The notes under the pieces were generated by a model. The model did no database searches and was not told where the DNA came from. It saw only the letters and a program-made list of their open reading frames with translations. Below are positions 17,168 through 27,550 of a stretch of DNA of 64,000 nt, piece after piece. The stretch's first letter is position 1. Each line of letters begins with the position of its first letter. The position numbers and the translations under genes were made by a program. The DNA lies in contig NZ_BDBR01000008.1 of the NCBI RefSeq assembly GCF_001613085.1, positions 186,001-250,000 of the forward strand, read 5' to 3'. The DNA comes from Nocardia salmonicida NBRC 13393. Its GTDB lineage: Bacteria; Actinomycetota; Actinomycetes; Mycobacteriales; Mycobacteriaceae.

Positions 17168-17231
17168 CGGTATGCCTGTGTGCGGCCCTGTCACCATGTG
17201 GTGTCGTGCGTGAGATCGGTTGGCGCAGGTC

Positions 17232-18296
17232 CTATTCGGCGAGGCGGTGGGTTCCGTCGCGCACGGTGCCGACGAACTCTTCGATCAGGTCCTCCAACGC
17301 GACCACGCCGACGGTGTTGCCGCGACTGTCGACCACCCGTCCCAGATGGCTGCTGGTGCGGCGCAACCGGGCCAGCGCTTCGTACAGCGGAGTCCCGGTG
17401 CTCACGGTGGGCAGTGGGCGGATGTCGGTGCGGGGGATGACGGTGTCGGGGCCCGCGTTGTCGTCGGCGACCTCGTCGAGGACGTCCTTGATGTGCAGGT
17501 AGCCCACCAGGGAGCCGTCGGAGGCGGCGACCGGATAGCGGGAGAAGCCGGTTTCGGAGACCGCCGCTTCCACCTCGCCGAGGGTGGTTCCGTTGCCGAT
17601 CAGCGGCACCGATCTGGCTTGGGCCAACGGGACCATCACATCGCCGACGATCTGTTCGGAGGTACCGAGGGCCTGGGTGAGCCTGCGGTGTTCTTCCTCG
17701 TCGAGCAGTCCCTCGGAACGGGATTCGCCGATCATCTCGGCCAGTTCCAGCGTCGAGACCGTGGCGTCGAGCTCGTCCTTGGGCTCGATCCGCAGCATCC
17801 GCAGCGTCATGTTCGCGGCGAGGTTGTACAGCGCGATCAGCGGTCGGGCGATCCGCAACCACATCAGGTGGATCGGCACCAGCAGCAGCGCCGACCGTTC
17901 CGGGCCCGCGAGGGCGATGTTCTTCGGCACCATCTCGCCGAGCAGGATGTGCAGGATCACCACGATGGTCAGCGCCAGCGTGAAGCCCACCGGATGCAGC
18001 AATTGGTCCGGCAGACCGAGCAATTCGAACGGCCGCTCGATCAGGTGCGCGATCGCGGGTTCGCCCACTCGCCCGAGCAGGATCGAGCAGATGGTGATGC
18101 CGAGCTGGGCCGCGGCCAGCATGATCGACAGGTTCTCGCCTGCTTCGATCACCGTCTGTGCCTTCTTCTTGCCTTGTGCGACAAGGGCTTCGAGGCGGTC
18201 ACGGCGGGCCGAGATGAGCGCGAACTCCGCGGCGACGAAGAACGCGTTGCCTGCCAGGAGTACGACGGTGAGCAAGATTCCGAACAGGTCACCCAT
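17232..18296 (-). CDS. CNNM/CorC-type membrane protein with CBS pair (Rv1841c-like)
   Basis: A 354-residue hemolysin-family protein. The N-terminal DUF21/CNNM membrane domain has about four spans ([24 protein letters not shown] first) and carries [15 protein letters not shown] Bateman CBS pair fills the C-terminal half ([33 protein letters not shown]). The family is tied to divalent-cation (Mg2+) transport or tolerance. It lacks the extra CorC_HlyC domain of its upstream partner and overlaps it by 8 bp, so the pair probably acts together. The order matches Rv1842c-Rv1841c next to guaB1 in M. tuberculosis. Confidence 0.9.
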   Translation of the reverse strand: MGDLFGILLTVVLLAGNAFFVAAEFALISARRDRLEALVAQGKKKAQTVIEAGENLSIMLAAAQLGITICSILLGRVGEPAIAHLIERPFELLGLPDQLLHPVGFTLALTIVVILHILLGEMVPKNIALAGPERSALLLVPIHLMWLRIARPLIALYNLAANMTLRMLRIEPKDELDATVSTLELAEMIGESRSEGLLDEEEHRRLTQALGTSEQIVGDVMVPLAQARSVPLIGNGTTLGEVEAAVSETGFSRYPVAASDGSLVGYLHIKDVLDEVADDNAGPDTVIPRTDIRPLPTVSTGTPLYEALARLRRTSSHLGRVVDSRGNTVGVVALEDLIEEFVGTVRDGTHRLAE

Positions 18297-19656
18297 GAGT
18301 GTTCTCCCGTGCCGAGAGGTTGGCCGCGTCGACGGGGATCAGCCGAACACGGTCGATGCGCCGTCCGTCCATTCGTTCCACGCGGGCGATCCAGCCGCCG
18401 CCGGAACCGCGGGATGCGGGCAGTACCACTTCGTCACCGGTCACCGGGATGCGGCCGAGCTGGGCCAGAACCAGCCCGCCGAGGGTCTCGTATTCGCCCT
18501 CGGGTGCGTCGTAGCCGGTCGCGCGCGACACCTCGTCGATGCGCATCAGGCCCGAGCAGTCCCAGCCGTCGGAGACCCGGCGCACATCGCGCTCCTCCTC
18601 GTCGTGCTCGTCGCGCACGTCGCCGAGGATCTCCTCGATCAGGTCCTCCATGGTCACCATGCCCGCGGTGCCGCCGTATTCGTCGACGACCAGTGCCACC
18701 TGCATGCCGTCGGCGCGGACCCGCTCCAGGACTTCGTCACCGTCCAAGCTGGCGGGCACGATCGGCACCGCGACGGCCAGCTTGCTGAGCGGGATCTGCT
18801 TGCGCAGTTCGCCCGGATGGGTGAACGCCTGCTTGACGTGCACCACGCCGAGGGTGTTGTCGAGGTCGCCGTCGACCACCGGGAACCGGGAGTAACCGGT
18901 GCGCGCGGCGGCGGCGATGAGATCGGCGATGGTGTCGTCGCGGTCCAGCGATTCGACCTTCACCCGTGGCGTCATCAGATCCTCGGCACTGCGCTCACCG
19001 AATTCCAGCGAGCGGTCCATCACCTGCGCGGTGCGCTGATCCATCGCGCCGCGCATGGCGGAGGTGCGTACCAGCGAACCGAGTTCCTGGGGTGAGCGGG
19101 CCGAGCGCAGTTCCTCGGCGGGTTCGATGCCCAGCCTGCGAACCACCCAGTTGGCGGCGCCGTTGAGAAAACGGATGAGCCATTTGAACAGGGCGGAGAA
19201 CCCGATCATCGGACCCGCGGTGACCCGGGCCACCATCATCGGCTCGGCGATCGCGATGTTCTTCGGCACCAATTCGCCGTAGATCATCGACAGCGATGTC
19301 GCGATGATCAAGGCCAGCGCCAACGAGACACCGTGCGCAGCGCTTTCGCTCAATCCGATGCCGTCGAGCAGCGGGTCGAGCAGTCGGGCCAGCACGGGTT
19401 CGGCGATGTAGCCGGTGATCAGGGTGGTGATGGTGATGCCGAGCTGGGCGCCGGAGAGCTGGAAGGACAGGGTGTGATGAGCCTGTTTCACCAGCCGTGA
19501 CTGGGTGTCACCTTCGCGGGCGGCCGCTTCGACGGTGCTGCGTTCGAGGGCGGTGAGGGAGAACTCGGCGGCGACGAACAGGGCCGTTCCGAGGGTGAGG
19601 GCGACGAAGCCGAGCAGGCTGAGCACGGTCAGAACGATGGACATCCTCAGCACCAC
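18289..19656 (-). CDS. CNNM/CorC-type membrane protein with CBS and CorC_HlyC domains (Rv1842c-like)
   Basis: A 455-residue relative of the downstream gene. DUF21 membrane domain (residues about 1-200, with [18 protein letters not shown] and [14 protein letters not shown]), two CBS motifs ([40 protein letters not shown]), then a CorC_HlyC FAD-binding-like domain at about 365-445. Probably involved in Mg2+ or other divalent-cation homeostasis. The start is taken at GTG 19656; GTG 19653 and ATG 19644 are alternatives and none has a strong ribosome site. It is preceded by a structured leader with its own candidate promoter. Confidence 0.9.
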   Translation of the reverse strand: MVLRMSIVLTVLSLLGFVALTLGTALFVAAEFSLTALERSTVEAAAREGDTQSRLVKQAHHTLSFQLSGAQLGITITTLITGYIAEPVLARLLDPLLDGIGLSESAAHGVSLALALIIATSLSMIYGELVPKNIAIAEPMMVARVTAGPMIGFSALFKWLIRFLNGAANWVVRRLGIEPAEELRSARSPQELGSLVRTSAMRGAMDQRTAQVMDRSLEFGERSAEDLMTPRVKVESLDRDDTIADLIAAAARTGYSRFPVVDGDLDNTLGVVHVKQAFTHPGELRKQIPLSKLAVAVPIVPASLDGDEVLERVRADGMQVALVVDEYGGTAGMVTMEDLIEEILGDVRDEHDEEERDVRRVSDGWDCSGLMRIDEVSRATGYDAPEGEYETLGGLVLAQLGRIPVTGDEVVLPASRGSGGGWIARVERMDGRRIDRVRLIPVDAANLSARENTHG

Positions 19657-19704
19657 CCGAGGGGTGCGACAGGGAAACCGGGAGATCGAACGGACGCTGC
19701 GGAA

Positions 19705-19778
19705 AGGAGGACGCCGGGTTTGTCACCCGGCTCCGTAGAGGAGCCCTCCTGTGTGGCGCCCTTGGACGCGGGTGACAA
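19705..19778 (-). ncRNA. Structured leader of the CNNM operon, candidate cis-regulatory RNA
   Basis: On the minus strand an outer stem (19745-19750 with 19705-19710) encloses two hairpins: GGCTCC/GGAGCC (19729-19745, loop TCTAC) and CCGGGT/ACCCGG (19714-19730). Upstream in the RNA, TTGTCACCCG (19778-19769) is an exact complement of CGGGTGACAA (19729-19720), which forms part of the second hairpin. The two pairings exclude each other, as in a riboswitch. The GGCTCC-UCUAC-GGAG element loosely recalls the M-box, but the order of elements does not fit, so no class is assigned. Confidence 0.4.
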
Positions 19779-19828
19779 CTGGATCCTTTCGGGGCGGGAG
19801 TCGAGCATGTGCCGTGATCGGCTACTCC

Positions 19829-19859
19829 ATAGTAATCGGTGCCCTCCCATGATGTGTCA
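19829..19859 (-). promoter_or_regulatory. Candidate promoter of the CNNM operon
   Basis: On the minus strand a -10 TACTAT (19834-19829) lies 19 bp after TGACAC (19859-19854). It sits just downstream of the guaB1 terminator and would start a leader of about 165 nt. Confidence 0.4.
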
Positions 19860-19882
19860 GCGGCGCGGCCTCGGACACGGCG

Positions 19883-19916
19883 ACGGCGGCCGATCGAACC
19901 CTCGATCGGCCGCCGT
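19883..19916. terminator. guaB1 terminator hairpin
   Basis: A perfect 15-bp stem (19883-19897 with 19902-19916) and a 4-nt loop start 10 bp after the guaB1 stop codon. It separates guaB1 from the CNNM pair transcribed in the same direction. Confidence 0.8.
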
Positions 19917-19925
19917 GCGCGGGGT

Positions 19926-21413
<1,488 letters not shown>

Positions 21414-22274
21414 TCAGCGCGCGGGCTCGGCGGCGACCGCCCTGGTCTGACACAGGGCCACGGTCGCCGCGCACATCACGACGACGCAGACACCGACGAC
21501 GACCAGGCCGAAACCGTTGGTGCGCAGGTGTTCGTCGAGGGCGGTGAGCCCGAGGAACGCGGCGGCCAGCGGTTCGGCGATGGTCGCCGCGGGCAGTGAG
21601 GCCGACAGCGGTCCGGCTTGGAACGCGCGCTGTTGCAGGTATACGCCGAGCAGTCCCGCGGCGACCAGAGTCCAGGTCTGCCACCCGCCGAGCACCGCGC
21701 CGATCCCGTCGCCGAACAGGGTGACTACGCGGTCGGTGAGTGCGGCGGCCATGCCGAACAGGGCGCCACCGGCGAGACCGAGCGCGAGCGCCTGCCCTGA
21801 TCGGCTGCTGATCACCAGCCCGGTGACGGTCGCGGCCATGACGACGCCGAGCAGAATCACCAAGGGCACCAACCACTCTCGGAAGGGCGCGGTGTCCTCG
21901 CCCGCGGTCGGATCGCCCACGATCAGGAACAGCACGAGCGCCGTGACGAGGATCAGGGCGATCGTGGCGGCACGCGCGGTGATCCGCTGCCCGTTCAGTC
22001 GCGCCGACAGCGGGAGCGCGAACACCAAGGCGCTCACCAGGATCGGTTGCACCACCAGCACCGCGCCGAAGGTCAGCGCGAGAACCTGCATCCCGTATCC
22101 ACCGACATCGCCGACGATTCCGGACCACCACCGTGGGCTGCGGAGCAGACCGCCGACGAGGGACGCGTCTTCGGGCACCGCCGCGGCCGCCCGCTGCTGG
22201 GCTACGGCGCCCACCGCGATCAACATGGCCGCGATCAGCGCGCACACGATGGTGGCGATCTCATGGTTCGTCAC
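21414..22274 (-). CDS. DMT-superfamily (EamA-like) transporter
   Basis: A 286-residue polytopic membrane protein with nine to ten predicted spans and internal two-fold repetition (VQPILVSALVFALPLSARL; AEPLAAAFLGL in the second half). Such proteins export or exchange small metabolites; the Mg-transporter NIPA branch is also similar in this class. The substrate is unknown. The start is GTG 22274. It lies 51 bp upstream of guaB1 on the same strand and may be co-transcribed. In M. tuberculosis a 6-phosphogluconate dehydrogenase gene stands at this place instead. Confidence 0.8.
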   Translation of the reverse strand: MTNHEIATIVCALIAAMLIAVGAVAQQRAAAAVPEDASLVGGLLRSPRWWSGIVGDVGGYGMQVLALTFGAVLVVQPILVSALVFALPLSARLNGQRITARAATIALILVTALVLFLIVGDPTAGEDTAPFREWLVPLVILLGVVMAATVTGLVISSRSGQALALGLAGGALFGMAAALTDRVVTLFGDGIGAVLGGWQTWTLVAAGLLGVYLQQRAFQAGPLSASLPAATIAEPLAAAFLGLTALDEHLRTNGFGLVVVGVCVVVMCAATVALCQTRAVAAEPAR

Positions 22275-22356
22275 GGGGTCAGTGTGCGGGATCCGGCCCT
22301 GCTGGGCGCTGATGCACGACGGGAAGTCGCGGTGTTCGCCGCACCCGGAAACAGAC

Positions 22357-22388
22357 GCGTGGCCGAACCGTAATCGGTTCGGCCACGC
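22357..22388. terminator. Terminator after the DEAD helicase gene
   Basis: GCGTGGCCGAACCG (22357-22370) and CGGTTCGGCCACGC (22375-22388) form a perfect 14-bp stem with a TAAT loop, starting 7 bp after the helicase stop codon. Confidence 0.85.
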
Positions 22389-22394
22389 GACAAC

Positions 22395-23858
22395 TCAGTT
22401 TGCCGTGCGGTTGCGGGTCACGGCGGGAGAGGCCGGACGCGCGGCGCGACGACGAGAATTTGTCGGCGTGTCGCCACTGCGGGCGTGTCCACCGGCCCCC
22501 GCGGGCTTGCGGGTACGCGACTCATGTGCCGGACGCTCGCGACGCGGAGCGCCACCACGTCCCGCCTCGGCGGCAGGTGCGCCACCGGTGCGCGGACGAC
22601 GGGTGCGCCCGCCGCCGGTCGCCGACCGAGTCGGCTGCGCGGGTGCGACCGGGGCGGCCAGTGCGATACCGCTGGGCTTGCGGGCGCCGGTGATCTCCAC
22701 CAGGTTCCGGTCGCCGGGGCGAACGTCGACACCGTCGGTCCGCACGCCCGCCTTGCGGGTCATCGCGGCGACGTCCTTGCGCTCCTCGTCGGTGACGAGG
22801 GTGACCACGACGCCGTCTTCACCGGCGCGCGCGGTGCGGCCCGCGCGGTGCAGGTAGGCCTTGTGCTCGGCGGGCGGGTCGAAGTGCACGACCAGCGAGA
22901 CGCCGTCGATGTGGATGCCGCGCGCGGCGACATCGGTGGTGACCAGCACCGGCACCGACCCGTCGGCGAAGGCCGCCAGGGTACGCACACGGTTGTTCTG
23001 GGCCTTGCCGCCGTGCAGCGAGCCCGCGTCGACTCCGGAGCCGCGCAGCTGCTTGGCCAGGCGGTCGGCGCCGTGCTTGGTGCGCACGAACATGATGGTC
23101 AGGCCCTCACGCGCGGCGATCTCGGTGGCCACGGTGCGCTTGATGTTCTTGTCGCGCACGTAGAGCAGGTGGTGGGTCATGGTGCTGACCGACGCCTCGG
23201 CGGGCGCGGTCGAGTGGGTCACCGGGTTGTGCATGTAGCGCTTGACCAGCTTGTCCACGTCACCGTCGAGGGTGGCCGAGAACAGCAGTCGCTGGCCCTG
23301 CTTGGGGGTGCGGTCCAGCAGGCGGGTGACCTGGGGCAGGAAGCCCATGTCGGCCATGTGGTCGGCCTCGTCGAGCGCGGTGATCGACACGTCCGACAGG
23401 TCGGCGTTGCGCTGCTTGATCAGGTCGTCGAGGCGGCCGGGGGTCGCGATGAGCAGGTCGACACCGCGCGCCAGGCGATCGGCCTGACGCTTGATCGGCG
23501 CTCCACCGACGACGGAGGCCACGCGCAGGCCCAGCGCGCGGGCTGCCTCTTCGAGGGCCTTCTCGATCTGGGTCGCGAGTTCGCGGGTCGGCACCAGCAC
23601 GAGACCGCGCGGGCGGCCCGGCTTGGAGGGCGAACCCTGGGCCAGGCGGGTCAGCATCGGCAGGCCGAAGGCCAGGGTCTTGCCCGAGCCGGTCGGGCCG
23701 CGGCCGAGCACGTCGCGCCCGGCGAGGGCGTCGCCGATCGTGGCGGCCTGGATGGGGAAGGGCTTGTCGATGCCCGCGTTGCGCAGGGTCTGCACCAGTT
23801 CGACGGGCAGGCCGAGTTCGGCGAAGGTCGGTTCGTTGGGCACGGCAGAGTTGGTCAA
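22395..23858 (-). CDS. DEAD-box RNA helicase
   Basis: A 487-residue ATP-dependent RNA helicase. Motifs in order: the Q-motif region FAELGLP...PFPIQ, GPTGSGKT (I), PTRELA (Ia), TPGR (Ib), DEAD (II), SAT (III), and HRAGRTARAG (VI). The last ~100 residues are a basic, Arg/Gly/Ala-rich disordered tail that likely binds RNA, as in RhlE-like proteins. Likely roles are RNA unwinding, ribosome assembly or cold response. It is monocistronic, between a strong terminator and a 255-bp gap. Confidence 0.93.
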   Translation of the reverse strand: MTNSAVPNEPTFAELGLPVELVQTLRNAGIDKPFPIQAATIGDALAGRDVLGRGPTGSGKTLAFGLPMLTRLAQGSPSKPGRPRGLVLVPTRELATQIEKALEEAARALGLRVASVVGGAPIKRQADRLARGVDLLIATPGRLDDLIKQRNADLSDVSITALDEADHMADMGFLPQVTRLLDRTPKQGQRLLFSATLDGDVDKLVKRYMHNPVTHSTAPAEASVSTMTHHLLYVRDKNIKRTVATEIAAREGLTIMFVRTKHGADRLAKQLRGSGVDAGSLHGGKAQNNRVRTLAAFADGSVPVLVTTDVAARGIHIDGVSLVVHFDPPAEHKAYLHRAGRTARAGEDGVVVTLVTDEERKDVAAMTRKAGVRTDGVDVRPGDRNLVEITGARKPSGIALAAPVAPAQPTRSATGGGRTRRPRTGGAPAAEAGRGGAPRRERPAHESRTRKPAGAGGHARSGDTPTNSRRRAARPASPAVTRNRTAN

Positions 23859-24049
23859 GGTGGCCTTTCGTTGGGCTGCGAATCGCGCCGAACGATGGTC
23901 GGCGCCGATTACCCGAATACGCGCTTCGGCGTGAGCGGGGTGCGGCCCAGCAGGAAGGACCGGTCTCCCAGGATAGGCGTGTTCGGCCTCGGGTGGGTAA
24001 ACAGGCTGGTCAGGTCGGCGGTTGTGGCAACCTTTGTTCCGCTGTGAGA

Positions 24050-24073
24050 CGCCGACCGACAGCGTGGTCGGCG
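24050..24073. terminator. Possible terminator after the M56 peptidase gene
   Basis: CGCCGACC (24050-24057) and GGTCGGCG (24066-24073) make an 8-bp stem with an 8-nt loop, about 40 bp past the peptidase stop. It has no T tract. The rest of the 255-bp gap 23859-24113 shows no gene and would hold the helicase promoter. Confidence 0.45.
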
Positions 24074-24113
24074 CGTCGCGAACGCGGAGCTGCGGTGGTG
24101 GCTGATCGCCAGG

Positions 24114-25052
24114 TCAGCCGTGGAAGAGCCGGTTGAGTTCCTGCAGCCACGGCACCGCGACGGCCAGTGTCGGCACTACCAGAATCGCGGCCGAGCCGAG
24201 GTAGGCGGCGGTGGCGACTCTCACGTCTCCGGTGGTGCTCGCGAGCCGTTGGATGCGGATGAGCGTGCTCGGTCCGCCCGCCGCGAGCGCGCCCTGCGGA
24301 GCGGTGGACTTGGCACAGGCGATCAGAGCGCGGGCGAGGGGCTTGGGGCCGGTCACCTTCACGGCGGAGTCGTCGGCGAGCAGTTCGATCAGCAGTTTCA
24401 CCTGGCCGAGCGCGGCCTTGCTGCGGACCACCCGGGGAAACGCCTCGTGGACGGCCGTGAACGCCTCGAGCACCAGATCGTGGCGTGCGCGTAGATGCGA
24501 GCGTTCATGGCTCACGATGGCGGTGACCTCGGAGTCGTCGAGGTTGGTGAGCGTGCCTTCGCTGATCACGACCCGCTGGCGTAGGCCAGGCAGGCAGTAG
24601 GCGATGGGTTCGGTGGCGGCCAGCACGCGGATATCGGCGGCGCGGCGCACCGGGCCGCTCTGATCGAGCAGGTCGACCAACATGCGATGGCGGGAACGGC
24701 GGCGCCGGGTGTGCACACCGACTCGCACGATCGAGAACATCAGCCGGGCGCCGACCATCAAAGTCAGCGCGAAGACCAGCACATACAGCGTCCACAGGGG
24801 CAGACCGAGCGCGTCGATCTCCTGGGTGGGCGAGGTGGTCGGCCTACCGTCGGGGCCGGGTACGAGCAGCAGGCTGGCGATGGCGAGCCCGGATCCGAAG
24901 GCGCTGAGCACGGCGGCCAAGGCGATCGCCTGCCACAACACCAGTGCCGCGCGCGGGCTGCGGTGCACCCAGGTAGCGCGACTGAGCAGCGCTGGTACCG
25001 GCCCTGCGAGAAGCAAGGCGAGACCAGCAAAGACTGCCGCGGTTGCGTTCAT
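24114..25052 (-). CDS. M56-family membrane metallopeptidase (BlaR1-like, Rv1845c-like)
   Basis: A 312-residue membrane protein with about four spans. The zinc-protease motif is HERSH in AIVSHERSHLRARHD, with the Glu-rich segment LIELLADDSAV as probable third-ligand region. It lacks the extracellular penicillin-binding sensor of staphylococcal BlaR1, so it senses something else or needs a partner. It stands 64 bp downstream of blaI; in M. tuberculosis the equivalent pair Rv1846c-Rv1845c is controlled by BlaI. Confidence 0.9.
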   Translation of the reverse strand: MNATAAVFAGLALLLAGPVPALLSRATWVHRSPRAALVLWQAIALAAVLSAFGSGLAIASLLLVPGPDGRPTTSPTQEIDALGLPLWTLYVLVFALTLMVGARLMFSIVRVGVHTRRRRSRHRMLVDLLDQSGPVRRAADIRVLAATEPIAYCLPGLRQRVVISEGTLTNLDDSEVTAIVSHERSHLRARHDLVLEAFTAVHEAFPRVVRSKAALGQVKLLIELLADDSAVKVTGPKPLARALIACAKSTAPQGALAAGGPSTLIRIQRLASTTGDVRVATAAYLGSAAILVVPTLAVAVPWLQELNRLFHG

Positions 25053-25116
25053 CGACTCTGCTCACTGCGTTGTGGGGCCAGGGGCGCTCACTCCATTGTG
25101 AGAGCCGCCAGGGAGT

Positions 25117-25497
25117 CTAGCCGCTGTTTTCGTCGGATTCGAGCTTGGCGAGTGCCTCGCGCAGGGCATCGGCCTCGTCTTTGCCGACCTGCTCCACGAA
25201 ATGCACCAGCGCCGCAGCCCGACTACCTGCGGCGTCGGCCTGTTGCAAGGCGTCGACCATCAGGCTCGCGACGAGTTCGTCGCGGGTGTGAACCGGTGCG
25301 TATCGATGGGCGCGATCGTCGCGTCGCTGCACGACCAGATCTTTCTTCGCCAGTCGTTGGAGCACCGTCATCACCGTGGTGTACGCGAGCTCGCGCCGCG
25401 CGGCCAGCGCTTCGTGGACCTGCCGCACCGTCAGTGGCTCATCGGCCGACCACAACTGGTCCATGACCGCTTTTTCGAGTTCGCCGAGACCTGCCAT
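25117..25497 (-). CDS. blaI: BlaI/MecI-family transcriptional repressor (Rv1846c-like)
   Basis: A 126-residue protein. The N-terminal winged helix contains DEPLTVRQVHEAL ... LAYTTVMTVLQRLAKKDLV, the C-terminal helices form the dimer and protease-sensitive region. The mycobacterial orthologue represses beta-lactamase, its own operon and other genes, and is released under cell-wall stress. A matching dyad lies just upstream at 25533-25549, so autoregulation is expected. Confidence 0.93.
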   Translation of the reverse strand: MAGLGELEKAVMDQLWSADEPLTVRQVHEALAARRELAYTTVMTVLQRLAKKDLVVQRRDDRAHRYAPVHTRDELVASLMVDALQQADAAGSRAAALVHFVEQVGKDEADALREALAKLESDENSG

Positions 25498-25532
25498 CCC
25501 ACCGATTTTACGGCCTCAACGACAAACATGCG

Positions 25533-25549
25533 TACTACAGATTGTCGTA
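25533..25549. promoter_or_regulatory. BlaI operator dyad
   Basis: TACTACA-GAT-TGTCGTA is a 7-3-7 dyad with one mismatch, of the TACnACA/TGTnGTA type bound by mycobacterial BlaI. It lies 36 bp before the blaI start codon and about 20 bp after the stop codon side of the neighbouring ABC gene. Confidence 0.65.
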
Positions 25550-25568
25550 ACGGAGTGTTTGCTGTGTG

Positions 25569-26393
25569 TCATTCGTCATAGTCGGCCGCGCCGTACACAT
25601 GTCGGGTGCCGATCGGGACGACCATCGGCCGCCCCGAGACCGGATCCGTGAGCACCGTGGCCTCGAGCCCGAACACCTCGGCCAGCAGGTCGGTGGTGAC
25701 GATGTCGGCCGGTTTACCGCGCGCGACGATCCGGCCCGCGCGCATGACCACGAGCTCGTCGCTGTAGCGGATGGCGAGGTTGAGATCGTGCAGCACCATC
25801 ACCACCGTGCGCCCGTACTCGGCGTGCAGCCGGTCGACGAGGTCGAGGACCTCGAGCGAGTGCGCGAGATCGAGGTAGGTGGTGGGTTCGTCGAGCAGCA
25901 GGATGTCGGTGCCCTGGGCCAGCGCCATGGAGATCCAGGCCCGCTGACGTTGGCCGCCGGAGAGTTCGTCGAGGGTGCGGTCGGCCAGGTCGGCGATGCC
26001 GGTTTGGGCCAGCGCGGCGGCGACCTCGGTCTCGTCGTCGGCCGACCACTGCCGCAACCAGGACTGATGCGGATGACGCCCACGCGCGACCAGGTCGGCG
26101 ACCGTGAGTCCTTCGGGCGCGACCGGTGTCTGCGGCAGCATGCCGATCACCCTGGCCACGTCCTTGGTCTTCATCGACGAGATGGCCTTGCCGTCGAGCA
26201 CCACCTGGCCCTCGCGCGGGCGAAGCAGCCTGCCCAGTGACTTCAACAGTGTCGACTTGCCGCAGCCGTTGGGTCCGATGACGGTGGTGACCACGCCGGG
26301 CGCGATGTCGAGGCTGAGCTCGTCGACGATCACCCGTTCGCCGTAGCCGAGGGACACGGCGTCGGCGCCGAGGCGATGGGCGGGGCTGGTCAT
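25569..26393 (-). CDS. Ferric-siderophore ABC transporter, ATP-binding protein
   Basis: A 274-residue FecE/FhuC-type ATPase. Walker A GPNGCGKST, ABC signature LSGGQRQRAW, Walker B ILLLDEPTTYLDL, and the switch histidine in VMVLHDLNLA are intact. It energises import of ferric siderophores by the two FecCD permeases upstream; its ATG overlaps the preceding stop by 4 bp. No substrate-binding protein is encoded in the operon, so one from elsewhere must serve it. Confidence 0.93.
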   Translation of the reverse strand: MTSPAHRLGADAVSLGYGERVIVDELSLDIAPGVVTTVIGPNGCGKSTLLKSLGRLLRPREGQVVLDGKAISSMKTKDVARVIGMLPQTPVAPEGLTVADLVARGRHPHQSWLRQWSADDETEVAAALAQTGIADLADRTLDELSGGQRQRAWISMALAQGTDILLLDEPTTYLDLAHSLEVLDLVDRLHAEYGRTVVMVLHDLNLAIRYSDELVVMRAGRIVARGKPADIVTTDLLAEVFGLEATVLTDPVSGRPMVVPIGTRHVYGAADYDE

Positions 26394-27550
26394 GAGAGCG
26401 TGGCCTTCCGATTCATGCGGACGAGCAGGTAGAGCAGGAACGGTCCACCCAGCGCGGCTGTGACGATACCGACCGGCAGGTCGACGGGCAGTAGCGCGCG
26501 CGAGACGACGTCGGCGCCCGCGACCAGAGCGGCGCCCGTCAGCGCCGAGGCGATCAGGGGCTCGCCCGCGGTCCGCAGCGCCATTCTCGCGATCTGTGGT
26601 GCGGCGAGGGCGACGAATCCGACCGGCCCCACGGCGGCGGTCGCCACCGAGGCGGCCACGACCGACGCGCCGATGAGCAGTGCCTGCTGCGACTGGATCC
26701 GCACACCGAGCACCCGGGTCGAGTCCTCGCCGAGGCGCAGCGCGGCCAGCGTGCGCGCCGACACCAGCGACACCACGGTCACCACCGACAGGGCGATGAC
26801 AGCGGGCACGACCCTCGACATATCGGCGCCGTTGAGCGAGCCGGTGAGCCAGAGCTGGGCACGGGCGGCATCGGTCAGGCTGGCGCGGGTGAGCAGCCAG
26901 CTGATCACCGACAACAGGACCGCGTTCACGCCGATGCCGATGAGTACGAGCCGGAATCCGGTGACGCCGTGTTCGCCGCTGCCCCCACGACCCCAGGCCA
27001 GGAGATAGATGACGACCGCGGTCAGCAGGCCGCCGGTCAGCGCGGCGATCGGGGCTCCGACGGTCGCGAGCAGTCCGGTGGTCGCACCACCGCTGCCGAC
27101 CAGCACCGCGACGGCGCCGACGCTCGCGCCGGTGGTGATGCCGAGCACGTCCGGCCCGGCCAGTGGGTTGTGCAGGATCGACTGCATCAGCGCGCCCGAC
27201 AAGCCGAGCGCAGCCCCGACGACCACGGCTGTCAGCGCACGCGGCAATCGCGATTCGATGATGATGAAGCGCTGCGATCGGGTGCCGCCGCCGCCGAGCA
27301 CGTCGAGTACGCGACCCAGGGGGATATGGGTATCGCCTACCGCGATGTCCAGGCAGAACAGTGCGAACACCGTGACCACCAGCGCCAGCACGATGCCGAA
27401 CACGACCGGCCGCAGCACCAACGACACCGGCCCGACCCGCAGCGCGGGGCGCACCTTGCGCAGCTCGGTCACCGCTCGATCCGTTCGGTCGGCGTGCGCG
27501 GGTTCGGCGGCCACCTGGTCGGCGGCCTTGTCCATCTCGACCTCACTCAC
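26390..27550 (-). CDS. FecCD-family iron-siderophore ABC permease
   Basis: A 386-residue permease with about nine or ten spans. A hydrophilic N-terminal tail of ~45 residues precedes the first span. FecCD motifs include LPRALTAVVVGAALGLSGALMQ and PLAGPDVLGITTGASVGA, and the cytoplasmic loop for the ATPase is GPVGFVALAAPQIARM. It overlaps the neighbouring genes by 4 bp on both sides, which keeps subunit ratios fixed. Confidence 0.93.
   Translation of the reverse strand: MSEVEMDKAADQVAAEPAHADRTDRAVTELRKVRPALRVGPVSLVLRPVVFGIVLALVVTVFALFCLDIAVGDTHIPLGRVLDVLGGGGTRSQRFIIIESRLPRALTAVVVGAALGLSGALMQSILHNPLAGPDVLGITTGASVGAVAVLVGSGGATTGLLATVGAPIAALTGGLLTAVVIYLLAWGRGGSGEHGVTGFRLVLIGIGVNAVLLSVISWLLTRASLTDAARAQLWLTGSLNGADMSRVVPAVIALSVVTVVSLVSARTLAALRLGEDSTRVLGVRIQSQQALLIGASVVAASVATAAVGPVGFVALAAPQIARMALRTAGEPLIASALTGAALVAGADVVSRALLPVDLPVGIVTAALGGPFLLYLLVRMNRKATLS

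Noticed and set aside
19705..19778. Direct assignment of the CNNM leader to the M-box or yybP-ykoY riboswitch
   Set aside because: Only short segments resemble these classes (GGCTCC-GGAG, GGAGTAG) and the order does not fit; the GGAGTAG piece probably lies before the transcription start.
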